A DNA stretch of 64,000 bases, from NCBI GenBank assembly GCA_947034885.2, contig OX344752.2, positions 29,928,386 through 29,992,385 of the forward strand, written 5' to 3'. Position 1 is the first letter of the stretch; the number at the start of each line of letters is the position of its first letter. The stretch is from Thuidium tamariscinum (Eukaryota; Streptophyta; Bryopsida; Hypnales; Thuidiaceae). Position numbers and translations under genes: made by a program. A model generated the notes under the pieces. The model was not told the DNA's origin, ran no database searches, and was given only the letters and a program-made list of their open reading frames with translations. Positions 57,484-64,000 of this stretch are shown in pieces.

Positions 57484-57765
57484 AACCGAGAATAATAGAA
57501 AACAAACATGGCACCAAACTCTATAGGACTTTCATTTGGTGCTCTAAGGAGTTTTGTCTTATCTATTTCCTAATGAGTTTCCTAAACTTTGGCTTCTGGA
57601 CCTACATTGCTACCACTTTACAATTAACTTTAGTATTTGGATGAAGTTTCCTATTCTTAGCTAAAATTCAATTGCGGATGACATGAGTGAAAGATGATTA
57701 CAATTGAAGGATTTGTCTCACCTACTTGCATTTTAGAGGGGGTGTTGTACTTGAGCCAAGAAGAA
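57484..57765 (+). repeat. Repeat J, copy 3
   Basis: This is the longest copy, starting 'accgagaataatagaaaacaaacatggcaccaaactc' in meaning and running through the block shared with 52754-52975. Copy 1 (5915-6062) shares its first half. Confidence 0.7.
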
Positions 57766-57769
57766 AAGT

Positions 57770-59870
57770 AAAAAATTCAAGGGCTCAAACTTCTATCCCA
57801 TGTTACTCATCTCATTCATCAACTATTCTACAATCTCTCATAGCAATCTAGCAATTGAATGTTAGAAGCATATGGAATTATTCAATTGTTGGTAAGAAAA
57901 AAATCTTTTAGGTTGTGTTGGTAAGGTAACTACACCAACATGCTTCTGAATAAGCAATTTATCTCATGTATTTTGTAGACACTACATGAATATAGTATGA
58001 ATTTTCAAAGTGTTGGAAATATCAAGATGATCACCTATTTTTGATCAAATAAGTAATTCAGCCTATCTATGGCATGGAGAAAGTTCAAGAATAAAATTCC
58101 CTGTGTAGATAAATAGATTTAAGATGGATTTTATAATTTCTAAAAAAACCCGTCAAAAACGAAATCATCATGAATTTTTTTTGTAAATTTTTTTTATGAT
58201 TACCATTCTCAATATGTAGGCAAAGCTATTTCCAACCACAAGATGGTTATAAAGTCAATGCAAGGCTTTCAATGTACACATTGTGATCATTGTATGCTTT
58301 CAATGTATACCTTCAAGACATTGTCATTCCGCTTTGGGACTTAAAGAAGATGAGTTGTCACCTACACTTGAGCTAATAAAAAATTGAGTAGTCTAAGCTA
58401 TTAGAATGGAATTATGATTGAATATGGGAAATCTCTTCTAGATGCACCCAAACGTGGCCCTCCACTCTAACAAATAAACGTAGTACATTTTAGGTAAGAC
58501 TCTGTAGGGGATGCTATTAGATAGGGGTTACAATTAAATTACCTTATTTGATTATATAATTACAAGAAATTTTCACTAAAAGATAATTGTGTTGAAATCA
58601 ACATATTTAAGACAACATTTAATATATCCTACAATGTGCAAACATGAAATAGAAGTTTTTATGTCAAAACATACAAATGTCACTTAAAATATATTGACTT
58701 CAATAAGATTATTCTATTTTTAGTTTTAATTTATTAGGTAGACTACAAATATAACAATGTATATAATGGTATAGAAGCATCAATGCAATATGCCAAATCT
58801 TCCCCCAAGTTAACCCTAAAATGCCCAAGGTCTTTTTCTATCTTCTTTAAGTTTGTTTTTGTTGTACACAAATATATTGTGCAAAGATTATATCTTCCCA
58901 ACATGTCACAAGTATAAGTTAATAATAATAATAATGATACAATAGTTACTCTGTAAGTACCTAAACATTGTCTTCATTACATCCAAATAGTACATAAATA
59001 AGGTGAAACTTACCTCCAATCAAAATTAACATGACAAGATGTGAGTACACCTTGCATAGAACTCCATAAAGTGCTTTGCAAGACAATTCACAAATCCTAG
59101 TGCAACACAAGGCTTCACAAAGGCTATAATTGGTTAGCCTTCCCTCTATTGAATATGTAATTGTTTGTCTCAATCAACTAGATTAATGCAACTCCTTTTT
59201 GACACTATGAACATGCTCCCCTACTTCAATGGAAGCATGGATTGCATAGACTTGAGATACATGCCCCCAAAGACCAACAATTGGTCAAGTTGGTTACAAA
59301 TGTGGTCTTCTTGTGGGTCATTTTACTAGTCTCTAAGATCCATGTTTCTACTAGTGTATATCTTTGGACTTTCAATTCCCTTGCATCTAAAGGATGGCAA
59401 ACTCAAATTTATTTTTTCATTTTGTACAATTAAGAGAAGATTTGATGACAAAATTAACCTTGTTAATCACATCTTTTAGATTTGTTTCTTAGTAGAGTAT
59501 GACAGTCATTAACAACTTAGGCTCTACATGCATCCCCATCTAGGAATGAATGACATGTTCCTTGAAATGTCTATTATTGTTATTGATGAAGTAGGTAGGC
59601 TTAAAGGGACAATATATGGATCTCTTTATTCAAAAGTAATCTCAAATGTGATTTTTACAACTTCCAAAGGACATTGCAAAATCCATAGGTACTTTGAAAG
59701 TCAAAACTTGAATTTTCAAAGACTCAATTCTAATTTTAATGTTTTAAAATCAAACTAAAAAAATGTAGCTCCAATAATCTATTTTTCTCTCCATTCAATT
59801 TTTTCAAAATTGTTAAAATTGTAATTTTTGTAACACTTTAAAGATGGCATCTTGGAAGTTCAAATACACC
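57770..59870. other. AT-rich intergenic DNA with one unpaired TTAA-CCC end
   Basis: No gene recognised. At about 58811 TTAACCCTAAAATGCCCAAGG resembles the left end of element E (TTAACCCTAGAAGGCCCACGG) but no right end was found, so it is either a truncated element or chance. Open frames at 59242-59433 and 59528-59758 have no recognisable content. Confidence 0.35.
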
Positions 59871-59877
59871 ACTTTTA

Positions 59878-60800
59878 ATTCCTAGAGGTTTTTGACTATA
59901 TTGTCACCATAAATGTTCCAAAACCACCATTTCTAGTACAAGTACCAAATTTTAGAAAAAAAAACATTTAACCATAAGATCTTTGTAAAAAAATTTATTT
60001 GAAAAAATGTGAAAAGAATTAATAGAATTTCAAATGTGTAAATTGGAAGATATTAGCATTTGAATTGACAAGAATCAAATGCAAAAAATTAGGCACTTCA
60101 TGTCACAAGGTCACATTCTTACAAAAAAAGAAATCCAAAATGGTGGTAATTCTTTGGATTCATTTTTCAAGGGAATTTGGATATATGTTTAAAAATTTTC
60201 TAATCATTTGGAACTGTACAACATATAAGAAAAAATAGTAAGTAGAAAAAAATAGTAAATGATTCAAAATACTAAATTGTTAAAAATTTAGTTGTGGAAT
60301 TGAAAAATGCCAACACCAATGGTTTGGATGTTTTTACTAAACAATCTACATCCAATGTTTTTATTTTATTTTCCAAAATATTGAAAATTGTGTTAAATAA
60401 AAGACTTCAAAGTTTATTCTAAAGTAGAGATTCTATAACTATCTACAAACTAAAACTCTTCATAGCTTCCACTAGAATAATCAATATGGAATGATTCAAA
60501 TCTTCCCTTGTATAAATAAATCTAGACAACCAATTTCAAATATTTATTTCTTAAAAAAGTGATTTTTTCAGAATTTTTTTGAGTTGCTCAAGTTGTCCGT
60601 CAAGCATTGAATACTACATATTATGCTATGACTTTTGAACCATGTAGAATTGTTGATAACTTTTTAAACATTTAGAATGTTTGCCTTAAAGCTATTCTTT
60701 GGTCAGATATTGTGTGAAAATTACATAGGAAAAAAAAATTCCATTGGTATAGAGTTGCCAAAAAATGCAATTTGGTCCTTTGGGAGTAAACTTTTTTCTA
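59878..60800 (+). repeat. Family F repeat, copy 3
   Basis: It begins near TTAATTCCTAGAGG and 'gtttttgactatat', and ends 'aatttggtcctttgggagtaaac'. It aligns with 63218-64000 and, inverted, with 48117-49065. Both TTAA borders appear degraded (TTAA at 59876, GTAA at the other end), which suits an older copy. Confidence 0.55.
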
Positions 60801-61217
60801 TTGAATTTCTCTTGGTGTGAGCTCAAGAAATACATCAATTACACCATGATCTTTTTCACTATTATTTCTTGTATCTTATTAATTTTTTACTATTTAAAGC
60901 ATTTTTTAATTTCAATGATTTTTACAAAGAGTTTTTTTATAATCAAATCAAATTCAATTTGATGTTTTTAATCACGAAAAAAAAAAATTTAGACATATGT
61001 TACAATATGAAAAAATGGAAAATTTTGAAATGTATATAAGGTGTATTTCATTGAAGAAATCTAACAAAGTTCATTAGATGTTTTTCTACAATTTAGAAGA
61101 CTACGAGTTATCGACTGTGGGAACGCTGTAGGAATTGCCACATAAGCAATCTGACGTGGTCAAGAGACTGCCACATCATATAATAATATTTAAAAATTAA
61201 AAAATAATTTTTTTTCC

Positions 61218-61224
<7 letters not shown>

Positions 61225-61247
<23 letters not shown>
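61225..61247. repeat. (AT)n microsatellite
   Basis: A short AT dinucleotide run inside AT-rich DNA. Confidence 0.8.
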
Positions 61248-61253
<6 letters not shown>

Positions 61254-61352
61254 TTTTTATTCTAACTATTCACAGTATTGGAAACGGGCATGAAACAATC
61301 TTCTAAACCTTCAAAAAACATCTAATGTGACTATATCTAGATATGAAATGTT

Positions 61353-62097
61353 GGGTTGTTACAAGAAACGTTGTGCAAAATACGTTGTGTTCTAGGCAAT
61401 ACTCATTTTTTCCTTCAAGAGTACTTTAAAATTAGAAAAACAATTCTTTTTAAAGTGAAAAATATGTTTCATTTATACATCTATAAGAAGGTAAATTATG
61501 AAGGAAAAGCATAGAAAATTTTTCTAAGTACTAGGAGAACTAAAAAAGTGCAAAATCTCATGAAAGTAGCTTCGGGCACTGTAAGTTTACATTTTAATTT
61601 ATAGAAAATAGCTAAAGTAATTTTGAGAAAAACTAAAAATTGGTCATAATTTGAGAAGAGTTGATCTTGATGAGATTTCACCAAAAATGAAGCAAGAACC
61701 ATCTTCAATGTTCAAAAATTGCATGCAATAGGTGTGTTGTTTGTACTCATGTGGAGGACTTAAAATAATGTATTTTTAGATTTCTTTTGGTAGATACAAG
61801 TTTTTTTTATTATGCAAGTAGACCATAAAACTTTCAACTCCAAATAATTAAATTTAGGAGCTTGCAATGTAGTGAAAACCAAAACCACATTATTGTGATA
61901 ACAAGACAAAAATAATTTTTAAATAGAAAAATATTTTTATAATTTAAAAAAATAAGTGATTTGATTACCATAAAGTTATTTATACTCAATAAAATTTTTG
62001 TGTTCATTGGATTTGTGCTTTAAAAGTTATTGCAAAGAACAAGAGAGTATGCCCTCATGGTGACCTGAAATAGGACCGGTGTTTCTTGCAATGACCC
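61353..62097 (+). mobile_element. Family B short DNA element, copy 3
   Basis: Left end GGGTTGTTACAAGAAACG, right end CGGTGTTTCTTGCAATGACCC. The flanking 4-mers are TGTT (61349-61352) and TGTG (62098-62101), one mismatch. Size 745 bp, non-coding. It agrees with copies 1 and 2 in length and ends, though the interior is more diverged. Confidence 0.75.
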
Positions 62098-62206
62098 TGT
62101 GCTTTAAGAAAATTATCACTGAGGACTTTGTCCTTTGGGTCTTTGTACTATTTTCCATATAATAAAAATTGTCTATGTGTTTCCAAAAGAAAAAAATGCC
62201 CTTTAA

Positions 62207-63089
62207 CCCCTCAAGGCTTAGGGCCTCATTGGATTTAAGAACATCATTGCTTTTGAAGTACTAGAAGTCTAAATGTCACTAAGGTTTGGAAATCTCAATT
62301 GTAGAATCATGTAGTGCACATATGGTAGATGACGTCAACTAAACTTGGAGTCATTTGGCCTTATAGATTGCAAGATTATAATGTTTCAATGTTGAAAAAT
62401 TTACTAAAACATAGTAGGAGGTGAAATTTGATTTTTAAAGCTAGTCAAAATGAAAATTTTTAAAGTATAAAGTGCTTCAAGACCATCATATGAAAAAATT
62501 GGTGATATGAAATATTTTTTAATTGACTCATTGTGTCTACTAAATGGTTTTGAATGTCAATAAATAGCAAGTATATAAAATTTTAACCACATCAAATTAT
62601 GTACTAGTATACACAACTTTTTCAACTTTTTATTAGAAGAAAACATTTTTTGAAGAAGAAATAAGCCACCAAAGTTTACTATGATCAAAAGATGTGTGGT
62701 TTTTGAACTTTGAATTGATCTCAAACATTCAAAATAACTTGGATTGATATGAAAATTTTACCATAGTAACTAGATTTCAAAGGGAACATGATTCAACAAA
62801 TTCTATTGAAAATAAAAATTGGAAGAAGAAGATACAAGCCCTTGAAGTTGGATTTGTATCAAAATGCATTTTAGTAAATTCATACTGAATCTACGAACTT
62901 TGAATGGCTTTCAAAAAATGAGTAAATCCTAAATTGGTTTGAAAATTTTACCACACAAAGTAAAAGAGAGAATACAAATTTCTCAATGAATTTTATTAAA
63001 TTTGGATATTGGATGCAAAAGTAACAACACTTTGAATTGGACTCATGGACTATGTGATAACACTTTTGGTCCCTTTAGGTGGTGAGGGG
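62207..63089 (+). mobile_element. TTAA-flanked element E, copy 2 (883 bp)
   Basis: Left end CCCCTCAAGGC, right end GGTGAGGGG, with TTAA at 62203-62206 and 63090-63093. The interior aligns with element E at 37354 ('ttttgaagt(g/a)cta', 'gattgcaagatta', 'aagtataaagtg', the 'gattgat.tgaaaattttacca' blocks). Confidence 0.7.
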
Positions 63090-63217
63090 TTAAGGGATTA
63101 AACTCCTATTGTGGCCTTTTTTGAGCTTCTAGAAATTTGCTCCAAATTGAACAAAAAGTTGACATTTTGATGAGTTGTATCAATTTTTTAATTTGTAACT
63201 ATACAAATTCAAATTAA

Positions 63218-64000
63218 CCCCTAAATGTATTTAACTATGTTTTGCCAAAAACACTCCAAAACTGCCACTTCTAGTACACGACCAAAATCTTTTTTTAAAA
63301 ACATCTTAAGACAAATGTAACCGTAGGATCTTATAGTAAACTAGTTTGAGAACATGTGGAAAAAATTTCAGAAATTTCCACCGTATAGATTGCAAGATAA
63401 TAGTGTTTGAATTGTCAAAAATGCTTTTTTTGTCCCTGCGAAAATCCGGGCAGCTGCACTTCAGTAGCTTTTTTTTGTATGAAAAAAAGTCCAAAATGGT
63501 TGTTACTCTTTCGATTCATTCTTTTAGTCAAGTTAGCTACATTCCTAAAAAATTTCAAATCATTTGGAGTTGTACAACATGTAGAAAACAATTAGTAAGT
63601 AGGAAGAGGTAGAAAATGAATCAAAATATTAAAATAGTAATAATTAATTTTTGAAATTGAAAATTTCCAATCCCAATGGTTGTAATGTTGTAATAGACAA
63701 TTTTCACCTAATGTGTTTATTTTTTTCTTAAAATATTAAAAATTGAATAAAATAATGGACTTCAAAGTTTATTTGGAGTAGAGATTCCATAACTTTCGAC
63801 AAACTACCTTCAAACTAAAACTCCCATAACTTTCATTTCACAAATCAAAATGGAATAATTAAAAGCTTTCCAAGTAGATAAAAATCCAAATTTCAAATTT
63901 CAAATTTTAGAAAAAGTGATTTTTGAAGAAGTTTTTTCAGATGCCCGGGCTGCCCGCCGAGCAAAAGAAATCACATATCATGCAATAACTTTTTATTCAT
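63218..64000 (+). mobile_element. TTAA-bounded family F repeat, copy 4, cut by the window end
   Basis: It starts right after TTAA (63214-63217) with CCCCTAAATG and follows the family F order to 'atcacatatcatgcaataac' at the window edge. The right end lies outside the window. Confidence 0.6.

Noticed and set aside
52754..57765. Repeat J copies 2 and 3 as LTRs of a retrotransposon
   Set aside because: No TG...CA ends, no primer-binding site or polypurine tract, no gag/pol between them; the enclosed coding relic is a Helitron protein in the opposite orientation.
58811..58831. TTAACCCTAAAATGCCCAAGG as another TTAA element
   Set aside because: No inverted right end was found within 1.2 kb on either side; a 21-base resemblance alone is not enough.

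Overview
The window looks like nuclear DNA of a land plant. It has spliceosomal introns with GT/AG borders, AT-rich intergenic DNA crowded with short terminal-inverted-repeat elements, a degraded Helitron, and a RidA-type protein with an N-terminal organelle-targeting extension as in plants. Genes are sparse: only three are well supported in 64 kb. I cannot name the species. No rRNA, tRNA, CRISPR or prokaryote-style operon was seen. Most long open frames in the AT-rich DNA look like chance.

Layout. 0-8 kb: repeat debris, a TATA-preceded 72-codon ORF on the minus strand (2925-3143) and two patches with coding-like but unresolved character (about 3.8-4.6 kb and 6.0-7.6 kb). 8.04-8.33 kb: a hairpin with two 142-bp arms. 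9.5-21.6 kb: nested small DNA transposons of several families, whose paired filled and empty copies reveal target duplications. 22.4-27 kb: a zinc-finger gene of six coding exons on the plus strand, with a TATA-like site upstream and a possible divergent ORF. 29.8-37.2 kb: a convergent gene pair, namely a 75-residue single-pass membrane protein (+) and a six-exon RidA/YjgF/UK114 gene (-), enclosed by two inverted copies of a ~1.03 kb segment that carries the 5' leader and start of intron 1 of the membrane-protein gene. 37.3-43.6 kb: TTAA-flanked elements, including one inserted into the TTAA inside another one's terminal repeat. 43.7-45.7 kb: two long-armed foldback elements. 45.8-47.6 kb: a strongly G-poor, A/C-rich strand. 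48-52 kb and 59.9-64 kb: a dispersed ~0.95 kb repeat family. 52.3-57.8 kb: minisatellites, direct repeats and a frameshifted Helitron replication-initiator relic on the minus strand.

The genes do not form a pathway. RidA would protect plastid or mitochondrial enzymes from reactive enamine/imine by-products. The zinc-finger protein is probably a nucleic-acid- or protein-binding factor. The most unusual material is (1) two groups of short mobile elements, one with TTAA targets and CCC...GGG ends resembling piggyBac-type ends, the other with a 4-bp target duplication and ends GGGTGATTGCAAGAAA that I could not place in a superfamily; (2) the zinc-finger gene, where retention of intron 1 would complete finger 3 and stop translation a few codons later; (3) the inverted duplication around the convergent pair.
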